Positions 10,831 through 21,439 are shown, counted from the first letter of the stretch. The stretch: 64,000 bases of DNA from Diplolepis rosae (GCA_030998225.1 JAPYXD010000522.1:5952001-6016000); one strand, 5' to 3'. A program made the numbers and translations. Notes: generated by a model not told the origin, from the sequence alone.

Positions 10831-11489
10831 ACTGTACTGAAGGACTCACCGGCCTTATTTACTCACTCGGCACGTGCAAAAACCTCAATTTTCAAAATTC
10901 AATTCCTCTAAATAACTGAAGTAGTGGGTCCTGTCATTCCGGCATTATTACTCATTCATATCGAACTTTCGGTACTGCAAGTTTCGTGCAGAAAGCTCAG
11001 GAAAGATTGACGCACTCCCCTTGTCAGCTTAACACTTTTTTCCCTAGGCTAGTGGAATTTTGAGGTACTCTAGGGAAATTCTACAGTGAGATTCGAACTA
11101 AGCGACTCGAGATACGAGAAAAAATTATCGTTTTATTTAATACTGCGTAGACCAAAATTGCTTTCACAGATACTGAAATTTCTAAGAATTCACGGATTTC
11201 CCCTAGGAATTTCCAACTAATCCCCTAGGATTAGTTGGAATTTCTTATTGCTAACTTGAATGCAGAATTTCGTTATGAGATAATTTTCTTGATTCAAAAG
11301 TTTCATCATATTTTTGGAATTAAAAAAACTCAAATTTTTTCGATTCTAAACATACGTTGATTTTACTCTTGAAAACAAAAATTAAAGGGATCAATTTAAA
11401 AATTCCCGATTATACGGGGCCCATATACTTCTTACACGGCCCTGCAGTAGTTGAAGGTTTTAAGCACTATTTTCTTTCTTGTATTTCAA

Positions 11490-11570
11490 GCGTGCGCAGC
11501 CGAGAGGCTTAGTCGTTAGGTTAGTAATGCGTTAATTATAAGTAGAGAGGGTTCGAATCCGCTACGTTAA
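11490..11570 (+). other. tRNA-like or SINE-head sequence
   Basis: A perfect B-box match, GGTTCGAATCC, follows an A-box-like GCAGCCGAGAGGCTTA at tRNA-like distance, and the 3' side reads GCTACG. The 5' side does not pair cleanly with it and the anticodon arm is AT-rich and irregular. This is more likely a tRNA-derived SINE head or tRNA pseudogene than a working tRNA. Sequence after it (to about 11700) has no tail that I can define. Confidence 0.4.
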
Positions 11571-11574
11571 GAAC

Positions 11575-12360
11575 AATTTTTAATACTGCCTAAACGAGCG
11601 TTTGTGTAGTGTATAGAGGGGTGTGTGTTTGAAGGTAAGTTTGTATATGAAAATAGTAAGTTAGTGTCGACTTGAAAGTAAATAAAGTTTTGAAATGTAC
11701 TAAGAATATTCATCGATTCAACTACTGCTCTTATTTGATTTACCTATGTTCCTGTAGTTCACTTAACTTCAGAAATGACACTGGGACCTTTACAAACTAC
11801 GGAAAGTAAGTTAAAAAGTAGTCAAATCTACTGAGATTTTTTTTCAGTCTACGTGTAACAAAAAAGTACTGTCAATTTACTTACAAAAATTCCCTAGCTT
11901 AAAAACAAATTTTTTCCTGCGAAAACAGTAAATTTAACCTTCCAAGCAAATACCCCTCCGCTGCCGTTAAAAACTGTAAATATTAGAGTCCTCATCCTTT
12001 TTATTTATTACTTTTTCAGTTTGATACCTGGACAAAATTGGTCACGTGACTCTGCTGAAATATGCCCCTAAATACAATGTGGAGGTAGGTGGGGTAGTGT
12101 AAGGGCTGACCTCACTAAACCCCTACTAGAAAGTCTATTAGGGCCCACCTTCGCAAAAGCGTTAAGTTACCGACGGGGCCCTGAGTAGTTTTCCACGCTA
12201 GATCCCGACTAGAAATAGGGCAAACTCGTCAGGGCCCCACTAGACCCCTATAGAAATTTTCAGACGGGAAAGATTCAACCTTTCCATTTAAGAATGAAAC
12301 ACAACATCATTCAAATGACTGCCACGTCTGGCCTTACAGTAACCCATTTGATCAACCCAA
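11575..12360. other. Non-coding stretch
   Basis: No supported gene. Between 12070 and 12260 there is a GC-richer patch with repeated CTAG-containing words such as CCCCTACTAGAAAGTCTA and CCCACTAGACCCCTA, probably repeat-derived. Confidence 0.4.
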
Positions 12361-12369
12361 TTTTTCAGT

Positions 12370-12680
12370 ACATTTTCGATTGTTTGGGCAAAAGATCAAT
12401 AAAGTCAATAAGCAAAATTGTCACATTTGGGGCTCAGAAAATCCAACGTCATCATTGAGAATCCGAGTTTGGTGCCGATTTTGGTACAGTGGCATTATTG
12501 GGCCATTTTTCTTCGAAAATAAGCAAGGAGCCGCCGTTACGGTAATATTGAGCGTTACCGTGCCACGCTCAACGAATTTTTATTTGCAAAAATTTAAGAA
12601 GAAGACATGGACGACATTTTGTTTCAACAGGACGAAGCCAATTGCCACAGAGCCAACGTAACAATCAAAATTTTGACCGT
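12370..12680 (+). pseudogene. Tc1/mariner transposase fragment
   Basis: Conceptual translation gives N-K-Q-N-C-H-I-W-G, then R-V-W-C-R-F-W and G-I-I-G-P-F-F-F-E-N, and in a second frame L-F-Q-Q-D-E-A-N-C-H, which are the central blocks of the transposase catalytic core around the second Asp. The reading frame changes between the two halves (around 12545), the N-terminal third is missing, and the translation dissolves after about 12680. It resembles the DD41D-type copy at 16038-18797 but is clearly a separate, older insertion. Confidence 0.75.
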
Positions 12681-13025
12681 AGTTTCGTTTTTGAATAAAT
12701 AATAAGTATTCAGTTCTTCAACTCGGTCGTAAGAGTGGTTCGTTGTATCTTTGTTATGGCAATATAAGATAAAAATTGTGACCTCTATTTGTTCCTAAAT
12801 AAAAATTTATTTATCCGGTTAATGTAACATTTATTTCACAAAATCTTTGAGCGTTTTGTTTATCGAGGGAAGTTTGACCAAATGAGAACTCCAAGCATCA
12901 AAATTGTTCAGAAGACTGCACAGAAGTTTCCCGTAAAGTATTTTGTGGTAAAAACAATTAGGTAAAAATTTGCAAAAGTAAAACTTTGACCGCGCGATAT
13001 ACGCCATGGGAGTATTGTTCGGAGC

Positions 13026-13563
13026 TGGGGTTATTCTACTATCTCACTTTTTAAGAATCGATTTTTTTGTTGTTGAATTTTTCGATAAGTTCAGAAGGAT
13101 TCATTTGATCAAGCAAAAGGAGTATTATGTGGAGCAGAGATTGCTGATTAAGTGTAAGCAACTTTTTTTTTACAAGTTTTATGTTCTGAAAACTTTAAAC
13201 GCGTTTTTCTCGAAACAATGTTTTTGCGCTTGGCGCGAACGATTTCTCAAATTTTTTTCTACCGATTACTTAAAAATATTTTACATTTATTCAGAGCTAT
13301 GGCCATACTAATAAAGAATATTTTTGATTTATTTGTTTCAGATGCTGCTGACTGGGGATATTGTGTGCGCCATCGACATGCTTTTTTTTAGACACTCTGT
13401 TCATTGTTAAACATTACCTAAACTAAACAATAATTTTATGGAAAAAATTTTTTTTAGATAATGAGAGTGCATAAATAAACACTAAAAATGTTATTTAATT
13501 ATATAAAGTAGTCATTGAGAAAAAAATTCTTGAAAATCACTTTTTTTGCCGAGATAGTAGAAT
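13026..13563. repeat. Inverted-repeat-bounded segment
   Basis: GTTATTCTACTATCTCACTT near 13029 is matched by an inverted GAGATAGTAGAATGACG near 13550. The segment between is AT-rich. An ORF at 13006-13311 crosses its left border and has no recognisable domain, so I treat it as chance. It may be a diverged MITE; borders are approximate. Confidence 0.4.
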
Positions 13564-13564
13564 G

Positions 13565-13905
13565 ACGCCTTAACGTTTAAGAGGGAATAATAGGCGAACT
13601 GAAGGACAAAAGATAATTTTTAAAAAATCAGAGGTTTATTTATATGCTGCATAAATAAAATTATGAAAATAATAGTAAAAAAGGAATAAAATATATAAAT
13701 TATAGAAATAAAATAGAAATTAATGTTTCCATTTTTTTTCACTTTTATTTCTATTTTATTTCTATTATTCATATATTTTATTCTATTTTATTGTTATCAT
13801 GTTCATAATTCTATTCATATAATATATAAATAGACCTTTGATTTTTGAGAAATTATTTTTTGCCCTTCAATTCGCCTATCATTCCTTCCTAAACGTTAAG
13901 TCGCC
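13565..13905. mobile_element. AT-rich palindromic MITE
   Basis: The left end reads CGCCTTAACGTTTAAGAGGG and continues AATAATAGGCGAACTGAAGG. The right end has the complement with a few mismatches. Arms are about 75 bp and the centre is (AT)-rich with repeated TTCTATTTTATTTCTAT. No ORF and no clear target duplication. Confidence 0.65.
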
Positions 13906-13946
13906 CTCAAATGAATTACTTGGTATACGAATTAAAACTTTACGTA

Positions 13947-14276
13947 CACGGAGGAACCCAAGTTTACAAATTTTTGCTAAACTACGTTTCCATTTAGGAA
14001 AAAATGTGTCATAGTGAGAATTCTCAGAGCGAAATAATGAACTTTAGATGAACTATATGATAACTTACTATAGATTGTATCAAACTTGACGATAACCTAT
14101 ACTAATATCTTTATATCATTTTTTAAATTTATAGTATTTTGACTATCAAAGATTTCCAGTTCGTTAGAAATAATTACTATTGAACCTCAATTTTCCCCAG
14201 ATTCCTAATATTTTTTAGAATTATTATTATATAAAAAAAAACACACGATTATATTACAATAAAAAGTTTCTCTCTG
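13947..14276. mobile_element. CACGGAG-family MITE, copy 3 (diverged)
   Basis: It begins CACGGAGGAACCC and ends GTTTCTCTCTG, with TA on both outer sides (13945-13946, 14277-14278). Internal blocks such as GAGAATTCTCAGAGC and CTATAGATTG resemble copy 2 at 5878 but are much more diverged and the element is about 50 bp longer. It is an older copy of the same family. Confidence 0.6.
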
Positions 14277-14483
14277 TACCAAAATCAAATAACATAGATT
14301 TTAAGAGTTCCGTGATAAAATGCATATACTGTTGTAAAAAATTTTGGAAATCACATACTAAATTTATAAAAACTAGTGTTTTAAATGAGACATGCGCCTT
14401 GTTACTTCCCGCTAGCAGAAACTTTATCTTTCAGTCCACGCTCGTACTCAGTAAAAAACAGAAAATAAAACAAATATTCGAGT

Positions 14484-15320
14484 GTAATTTAACACGCATA
14501 GTAAATTTTTTCTTTAAATTGTAAAATGAAAGTGCAGTCGTGAACAAAAAGTGTATTATTGCATGCCAATTCACTGTGAAAATATTTCTGTCGCAATTTC
14601 ACAATACTGTAATGGAAGTTTATTACCAAAACGTAATTTAATTTTACAACACATAAAATTATTGTAATTTAACAACTGATAATAGCGCCGCTTCACAATG
14701 AATTCACAACATTTTTATTGTAATTCCGAAAAATTACTCAACAAGTACTAAAAAATTCTCTTCACAATACCCGACTGTAATTTTACAATAAATTTCAGCA
14801 ATAAAATTCCATTGAAATATTGTAAAATCAGAAACATTTTTAACACTGGACAATATAACATAATTGACAAAAAAAAATTTCAACAGGATTTTGTTCATTT
14901 AGTAAGTTAAGATGACCACAATAGTTCCCAACGTTTAAGGCCATGGATCAACCAGACCACGTGATCGATTTCCTGTAAAATTTCGTGTAAGATAATTTTT
15001 TCATTTTATAAAATATCTTTCTGAAAATTTGAAAAATACAGCAGAAGAAGATAAAAAACGTCTGTGAACTTCGTCTGAGTGACAATTTTGCAAAGATTTT
15101 TACAGTTGATTGTAATTGTCGGTAAGTCTTCTAAGTTTTTTTCAAAATTTTCACTAAAAAGGAGTTAATGGACGTCCTTTATTGTCTTTTGTTACGTTTC
15201 CCAGATTTTCAGAAATATTTTTTATAAATTAAAAAAGTTACCTTACATGCTCTCTTTTTAAACACAACTGCACTTTCATTTTACAATTCAAAGAAAAAAT
15301 GTACTACCCACGTCATTATA
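14484..15320. repeat. Inverted-repeat element with GCACTTTCATTTTACAAT arms
   Basis: The word ATTGTAAAATGAAAGTGCAG near 14519 and its complement near 15267 are embedded in a longer inverted similarity of about 45 bp. The inside is AT-rich with many TTGTAATTTTACAA-type palindromes (14580-14860). No coding region. A dispersed motif copy with CACGTG lies inside at 14934. Confidence 0.5.
14934..14974 (+). repeat. Dispersed CACGTG motif, copy 1
   Basis: This matches the recurring pattern TTTAAGGCCATGGATCAACC followed by RGACCACGTGA. Other copies are at 31951, 35757, 36515, 39010 and 43388. The right half (ACTAGATTACTACC in other copies) is degraded here. Confidence 0.6.
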
Positions 15321-15559
15321 AATTTCTTGAATTGTGAAAAGTTAAATTGCAGACTATATTTTTTTTATTTTTACTTTTTGTTTACAGTGTAAGCTCAGCA
15401 ATTAACAAGGTTATGTCTGTCCACAGAATTATATAATGCAGAACGTATAAAAATTCCACGCAAGTTTTACATCTGTGTTTCTACTTCAAGTTTTATGCGC
15501 ATTACTACTAATCAGTTTGAAAAGTCCCGAGCTTGAGTAATGAAACATTTTTTTTTTAA

Positions 15560-16037
15560 TTTTCATTTATTCTTCGACATAGTTTCCTTGCAACTTGATG
15601 CACTTATTTCAAAGTGTTTTTGAAATTTTTTCGGCAATTACCTCTTCATTTGAATAAAATCTCTTGCCAGTTAGACATCTTTTCACGTTTAGGAACAGAT
15701 AATAATACTTCAATTTAGTCAATTTGGTCATCATTTGGACTGCTTTGTGTGCCGGTGCATTGTCTTGATAAAAGAGGATTTTTTCGCGTGCCAAATGTGG
15801 TCGATCAGCCCTGATTGAAGCCTCAAATCAATCCAATAATTCGCTGTGATATTGAGCAGTGATTGTTTTTCCTTTCTCCAGGTATTCAATATGGATTATT
15901 CCATGCACATTCCAAAAAACAGTCGTCATAACTCTGCCAGCCGATTGTTGCGTTCTCGGCCGCTTCGGTGATGCACTTCCACCGGCTTCTACCCATTGTT
16001 TCGACTGTCCTTGGTCTGTTATGTAGTGATAGATCTA
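15560..16037 (-). pseudogene. DD34D mariner transposase, 3' part
   Basis: Minus-strand translation recovers V-M-T-T-V-F-W, G-K-T-I-T-A-Q-Y, L-F-Y-Q-D-N-A-P-A-H (second catalytic Asp) and a C-terminal L-T-G-K-R-F-Y-S-N-E-E-V-I-A-E block, with stops and frame changes. The S-P-D-L region is degraded. At 16036-16037 the frame is broken at a TA by a DD41D element; the 5' half of the same gene resumes at 18798 with H-H-F-V-A-V-D-E-T, so the two halves are one old mariner. Confidence 0.85.
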
Positions 16038-16143
16038 AAGGGTTTTCCAATAGGGACATAACAATTTTATCTATGAATAAAACACAGAAATATTTAAGAT
16101 ATTGAGTTCAAATTTATTGTGGGTGTAGTGCAAGCATTACATT

Positions 16144-18685
16144 TTATGAATGAAATTTGATATCGGTCATATGACCATCACGAGCCCGTTTAGAGCGGTC
16201 GGTTCTTTGGACCCAATTTTCCACCACTCTGGCACACATTTCGACCGGAACGTTGGGAATTTCCCGTTGGATGTTGTTTTTGAGGTCGTCTAAAGTTTCT
16301 GGCTTGTTGGCATAGATCAGTGACTTGATATGGCCCCATAAAAAGAAATCTAATGGCGTTAGATCGCATGAACGAGGCAGCCATTCGACCGGACCATTTC
16401 TCGAGATAACACGTTCACCGAATTTGCCTTTCAATAAATCGATTGTGATGCGTGCTGTGTGGCTAGTGGCACCGTCTTGTTCACGGAGAAAAATAGTTGA
16501 AGTAATTTTACTCAACTCTGTCGATTAAACTTGGGACATAAGGACATTTGAACATCTATTAAATCCTAGTCGGGTAAAATCAATTTGATATATACCTAAT
16601 TCACCCAAATTGAATAACAATAAGCGTTACATAGGGAGTAGTAAGGAGTTGAGTAAAACGTTATCAACGACAGGGCACCAACATGCGTCAGTGGGTTAAC
16701 ATGAAATGTATAAGTATATCACCGACGCTTGAGGTGCTTCAAACCGTAGTTGGGTAAAATGAGCATCGGGCGTATTATTTCAACTGGCAATGGTATGCTT
16801 CTCTCAAATAAAAAAAATTCTTACCTCGAGCCTACCAATAGTCATCCGGTACATACATAAACAACTTACAAATACATTCACACCATTCAGACATAGCCAA
16901 TCATATTTCAAATTACAAATACACTTAAACATATAACCTTACATATATAAACCTAATAACTACACTTATACATAGTACGATAAGCTTTCGTCGAATCACG
17001 CACACGCTCGCTTACAATGCTGAATATAAAACTTGAAACTTTCTTATATAGTGACTGCATGAGTTATTCAGAGCTTGTGAGAGTAAGTGCCGTCAATAAA
17101 ATTTTTTAGCCTTACTCAAGTAAAAATAAATCAATTTTTTCATAAATGATTAATAAAATATTTTTAAAAATTAATATAATTAATCAATTATTATAACTAT
17201 GATTATTGATATATATAATATAATTATTAAATTACATTTAGTATACATTTTTATTATAACGACGTATGAAGTTTAGTGAAACTAAATTTTCAAATCTACA
17301 TTAAAAAATTGCATTATTATTAAGAAGTATCTTGTATAAAAACATTTAAAAGAAGGTTCTTTTATTTTCTGTGTTTTATATTTTCAAAATATGGATTTTA
17401 CATTTGCGAATTCCAAATTATTATTCTGCCTGAGTAATTTATGTGATATTTCATATTTTATGTAATACACTTATCAATTTTTTTTTGTTTAAATTTTCAT
17501 AATGTCAATTTAATTTTAAGAATTTAAGTTTTTGAAATTAAAAATTTGTTATGTGTGCCCAAGGCGCAGATTACTTTCATTCGTTCCTGCGTGAATAAAT
17601 GTAGCTGTTGGAATAAATCTTGCGATTCAGGGTTTACTCAACTCTCGATTGAAGCGTAGAGTAGAATGAACGGAAAGCTCTACTATTTTTGTGATTTAAT
17701 AAAAGATTGGTTTTTTATAGTTATACTACGAGTAATAATATATATATTTAAAAATTTTTACTGCACGCTTTCATACTTCACCCTACACTTCTGAATTTCA
17801 CTCAACTTTGATTCATTTTCGAACATTTAATATATTACAAATAAATACAGTGATACTAAATAACTTCTAACTTGTCCTTATGTCCCAAATTTGATCGGAA
17901 GTTGAGTAAAATTTCTTCAACTATTTTTCTCCGTGTTGAAACCACATATCGTTGATGTCAAGTTCATCCAATTCTGGCCACAAATAATCTATCAACATAG
18001 CACGATAACGCTCTCCATTGACGGTAACATGACGGTCGTTTTCATCCACGAAAAAATACGACCCAATCACACCTCCAGCATGAAAATCGCACCAAACAGT
18101 CACTTTTTGCGGATGCAACGGTGTCTCAAGAAGCACATTTGGGTTTGTTGTTGACCCGTAACGCATATTTTGCTTATTAACAAAGCCATTGAGCCAGAAA
18201 TGAGCTTCATCGCTGAAGATGATTTTTCGATGAAATTCTTCATTTTCTTCAAGCTTTGCCAGAGCCCAATTGGAGAAGTTTCGGTGTTTCAAATGATCAA
18301 GTGGCTTTAGTTGTTGAGTCAATTTAATCTTGAAAGCATGTAGGCCAAAATCTTTTCGCATAATACGCCACAGTGTCGTTTGAGCGATGCCCAATTCTTG
18401 AGAACGACGTGGAATCGACTGATTTGGCTCATTTTGAATCGATGCACTTACAGCTGCGATTATTTCTTCGATTCGAGCAATAAGACGTCTTTTTGGCACC
18501 GGAATGTCCAATAGTGTAAATTTGGTCTCGAATTTATCCACTATAGCACGCACAGCCTGTCGGGTGGAACGATTATTACGGCCGAAAATTAGAGTAAGCG
18601 CACTTAATTTCGCGGCCACCGACTCAGAATTTCGTTAGTAATTTTTAATAATTTCCAAACGTGGCTGGTTCGTGAACTTTTCCAT
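16144..18685 (-). pseudogene. DD41D (rosa-like) mariner transposase, split
   Basis: The ORF starts at 18685, meets a TAA at 18637-18635 after 16 codons, reads on openly to 17936, is cut by a 1.45-kb insertion, and resumes at 16486 to a stop at 16144. The joined frame passes exactly through M-W-F-Q-Q-D-G-A-T. Visible parts are an N-terminal helix-turn-helix region, F-S-D-E-A-H-F-W (first Asp), Q-Q-D-G-A-T-S-H (second Asp) and D-L-T-P-L-D-F-F-L-W-G (third Asp). I count 41 residues between the second and third Asp, the spacing of the DD41D/rosa group. With one stop and a large insertion it is inactive. Confidence 0.9.
16482..17935. mobile_element. Long CACGGAG-family element (1.45 kb)
   Basis: Both ends begin CACGGAGAAAAATAGTTGAA, and inverted similarity continues for about 65 bp including TTTACTCAAC and TTGGGACATAAGGAC. 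The flanking sequence shows TT duplicated, because the interrupted transposase codons are restored by keeping one TT (CTTG-TT-GAAA). The other members of this terminus family in the window are flanked by TA. The inside is AT-rich with no transposase ORF, so this is a long non-autonomous form. GTTGAGTAAA and GGGACATA words are shared with the MITE at 3137. Confidence 0.85.
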
Positions 18686-18797
18686 GATGAAAATGATGAC
18701 TTTAACTAACGTTTTGACATTGACAGTTCATCAAAAAAGTTTCAGGGTGCGTTCATATAAAGATACGAAATTGTTATGTCTCTATTGGAAAACCCTT

Positions 18798-18935
18798 TAT
18801 GTTTCATCAACGGCTACAAAGTGGTGCAAGGACTTCTTTAGATTACGTTTGAACATGTACCTTCAATTTTCGGTCATCGGTCACTTAATGTAGAATTCTT
18901 TTGATCATTTCTGACATATTTACATCTGAAGGTCA
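18798..18935 (-). pseudogene. DD34D mariner transposase, 5' part
   Basis: Minus-strand translation gives R-N-L-K-K-S-L-H-H-F-V-A-V-D-E-T (first catalytic Asp region) up to the TA where the DD41D element is inserted. Upstream sequence fits the L-T-x-D-x-K region only with frame changes, and the N-terminal DNA-binding half is not recognisable. It belongs with the piece at 15560-16037. Confidence 0.7.
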
Positions 18936-19537
18936 TCCTCACGGAAAAAAATTAATAGTTGAACAAACGATATTTATCCCTGATTTCACCGTTAATATCC
19001 TCAAAAACGAACAAAGGATATTGAGAATATAGTGAAAACGGTGATGTTTTAGTATTACTTGTTCTGACTATTATTATCGACCGAGCACATTTCAAAGTAT
19101 TCAAATCAGAGATATAATATAGCTGAAATAAAGGTGTGAAAATTTAGAATTTAACTGTGTGGGTTTTGTAATTGTAATGACATAGTAGAAATAAGGTTAA
19201 GGAAGATAAATATGAAAATATGGAAAGATACATATAGGTTATGTATTATTAAAAATAATTCATTATTGTAAAACTTTTATGATAAATAAATGCTGAACAA
19301 CAAGCTTATTCAATCAAAACTGTAAGTATTGATTTTGAAGTATATTTTATTCTATGGTGCTTGGAAGGGATATTAAATTCCAAATAAAAATTAATGTAGG
19401 TTACAAACTTTTTTGTTAGTTTAACAAAATGTACTTTTACAGTTTATGTAACTTATGCTTTTTATAAATTTCGATTTCACTCACAGAATACAACACGCCA
19501 TTTCTCGGGTTCCAAATTCAGTGATCCAATTTAGCTT
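18936..19537. other. Non-coding stretch beside SAM gene
   Basis: No supported gene. A CACGGAAAAAAATTAATAGTTG word at about 18940 resembles a CACGGAG terminus but has no matching right end. The plus-strand ORF that begins at 19455 runs antisense over the SAM exon and is a shadow. Confidence 0.45.
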
Positions 19538-19957
19538 CTATTTATCCAATTTATCTCGTGGGCCTAGTTTGGTGAAAATCTTTCCTACTAAGAATTCAGT
19601 CAAAACTTTGAAGCTGTGTTCATCAATTTCTTCCTCTGCAAAAGTTCAAGTATTTGACTTATTTACACTGTCTTTTCTTCATCCTCCGGAGAAAAAAACA
19701 AGTAAACAAGAAACACACACATGTAAACTTATCACTGCTTCCAGGCCGATCATTCACTTTTTTACTATTTACATTTTTTAGATTTAGAATTCTCTAATAA
19801 AAGATTTTTAAAAAGGTTACAATATACATGCAAAAGATAAACTGATACAAATTTTCATGCATATAACATGCAATAGAATTTCCTAACCTTCAAAAAGAGG
19901 AATATATTTTTCGAACCCCCATCTACGTAGAACTCCTCTGACGAAGTCATCTGCCAT
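19538..19957 (-). CDS. Two-exon SAM-domain mini-protein
   Basis: Exon 1 runs 19957-19888 (23 codons plus one base) and starts M-A-D-D-F-V-R; exon 2 runs 19635-19538 and ends in TAG. The intron begins GTTAGG and ends TTTTGCAG, about 252 bp, and the phases join without adjustment to a 55-residue protein. It contains W-G-F-E-K-Y-I-P-L-F, E-I-D-E-H-S-F-K-V-L-T and K-L-G-P-R-D-K-L in order, the three conserved stretches of a SAM (sterile alpha motif) helix bundle. SAM domains mediate protein-protein or RNA contacts; here no other domain follows, so it could be a truncated gene, a first part of a larger spliced gene, or a recent pseudogene. The stop after K-L-D-K falls just where the last SAM helix would continue, which favours truncation. 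Confidence 0.6.
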
Positions 19958-20045
19958 TGTAATACTATAATTGTATAATTATAATTATATAATAATTAAT
20001 AAATATATTATTTCTAAATGAAAAATAATAAAAAGCAGCACTACT

Positions 20046-20127
20046 TACCCGAGGACATTGAACCCACAACTTCACGTCTTCGCACGTGTTTCACTTCGCA
20101 GTTTGCCAGTCGAATCACGCGAAACGA
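20046..20127 (-). other. tRNA-like sequence with B box
   Basis: On the minus strand a GGGTTCAATGTCC matches a Pol III B box and is preceded by a GCGTGATTCGACTGG region at roughly A-box distance, with a GCGAAGACGTG stretch between. Stem pairing is poor, so it is probably a tRNA-derived repeat rather than a tRNA gene. It is GC-rich relative to its flanks. Confidence 0.3.
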
Positions 20128-20819
20128 TTTATTTGAACGCACCAAGGGCGTACCCATTTAAATCTATACCTTTTTTAACAATTTGTATAGTTTATTAACA
20201 ATTCAAATTTTAACTTACCTTTTTTAAATTTCTATAAATTAAAAAATTCTATATGTCACTTTCATTTCGTCCGACATTTTCTATTTGCAATGTTGCCTAT
20301 TTCATTAGGTATTTCGAGTTTAGACAATACTTGATCCAACGATATCAATATCCTAAAGCTGGACATACACGTAGCTGGTTAAAATAGACGGGTGGCTATA
20401 TTATGAATACATTGCACTATTTTAAGTAAATTCTATGTGCCATTCAATGATATTATGAATTTGAATAATTTTAGCAAATAATCATTTGTCTCAATTAGTA
20501 ACATACAAAATAAAGCTAATTGCAGTATTACGATAGACTAATTCGTTTCTGATGTATTTTATTGTAATAGTTATTAATTTTTTTCCGTGCTGAACGTGGT
20601 TTGTTATTTGTGCTCGTATGACCAAACTTGAACTCTTGCGTCCAACCTTTTGGCTGTTGTATTCGATGAAGCAGATGTGCCATAATACCCATTAAGCGAA
20701 ATCCAGACATTATCTGCATATACTTATTTTTTATACGAAAATAATCTGAGTCTATCAGAGTTTTTTCAAAGGTAAGAGACAAATCATTAATTTTAACAAA
20801 TCCATAGTGTCTTTTTATT

Positions 20820-21130
20820 TAGGTCAATCCGGGACCTACCCGAGCATATTATCACCAGGAAAAAAAACAAAGTCCTACAATGCTTAACCAGATCTATACA
20901 CGTCGGTTAAAACCGGATAGGATATAATACATCACCCGTATAAAACGCAGATAGAGGCTGGATACAACTCTGAATAAAAGTCCCTATAAGACTCCGATAG
21001 CAGTCGGACAAAGAATGCACATGTCCCGGAATCAAAACCTGTATTTAGTTCCAGCAGACACCGATAGGTACTGAAATATATCCTTGTTTTATCCGTAACC
21101 TATCCGGAATTTTAAGCAGGGATATTTTGA
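20820..21130. other. GC-richer block with TCCGG/CCGGA words, unassigned
   Basis: This contains repeated AAACCGGATAGGATA-, CTCCGATAGC- and TATCCGGAATT-type words and no ORF. A CTCTCCGTG followed by TA at about 21301-21309 looks like a right end of the CACGGAG family, but I could not find its left partner. Confidence 0.35.
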
Positions 21131-21439
21131 GTGCTCGGCAATAGATATTATAATTCTAGTTATGGGTAAAAATATAATGTGCCAAGTCAAGTCTCTAAAA
21201 GTGATGTCATATAAAAAATATTTTGATTTCAATGAAGTAATAAAGCATCTTATATTCTCTAATTCAAACCTAGTTTTAAAAAAGAGCCTGAACTTGAGTC
21301 TCTCCGTGTAGGGCGAATTCAATAGTGTAAAATTTAATTTTACCTAGATTGAAATTAGAATAGGTTCAAGATCGCGTGATAATTTAATTATAATCCAACA
21401 TTTTGTGAGTTGCCTTTTGAAGGAAATCTTGTCGTTATA

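Larger units (their letters stand above)
9108..11024. mobile_element. 1.9-kb inverted-repeat element with TCA duplication
   Basis: Termini are YAAGGGGAGTGCGTCAATCT on both ends. The interrupted host arm shows TCA on each side, so the insertion made a 3-bp duplication, as PIF/Harbinger-type elements do (family knowledge: TNA targets). Excluding a nested 0.8-kb insertion, each arm is about 300 bp and continues inward through a tRNA-like module into AT-rich DNA that also folds back. No transposase is present, so the Harbinger link is an inference from duplication length only. Confidence 0.7.
7540..11250. mobile_element. Large CCTAGG-rich foldback element, interrupted
   Basis: The left arm (about 7540-8060) carries three blocks with a CCCTAGCCTAGGGGAAA core. 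The right arm repeats them inverted, first at about 8940-9107 and then, after an insertion, at 11025-11240. Reading across the insertion restores a continuous arm (a CGCAAGTTTTGCTCA segment joins GCTTAACACTTTTT), mirroring the left arm. The loop (about 8060-8930) contains a GC-richer block. No transposase is seen. The element is therefore at least 1.8 kb without its insertion. Confidence 0.75.
16038..18797 (-). mobile_element. DD41D mariner element, itself interrupted
   Basis: Termini are AAGGGTTTTCCAATAGGGAC on the left and the complement (with one mismatch) on the right, flanked by TA. Removing the nested CACGGAG element at 16482-17935 leaves about 1.3 kb, the normal mariner size. It sits in the D-E-T-W region of a DD34D mariner on the same strand. 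The transposase it carries is listed separately. Confidence 0.9.

Noticed and set aside
13006..13311. 101-codon plus-strand ORF rich in Phe/Lys
   Set aside because: No domain, low complexity, and it crosses the border of an inverted-repeat segment.
19455..19781. 108-codon plus-strand ORF
   Set aside because: It is antisense to the SAM-domain exon and its intron; the minus-strand reading has splice sites and a recognisable domain.
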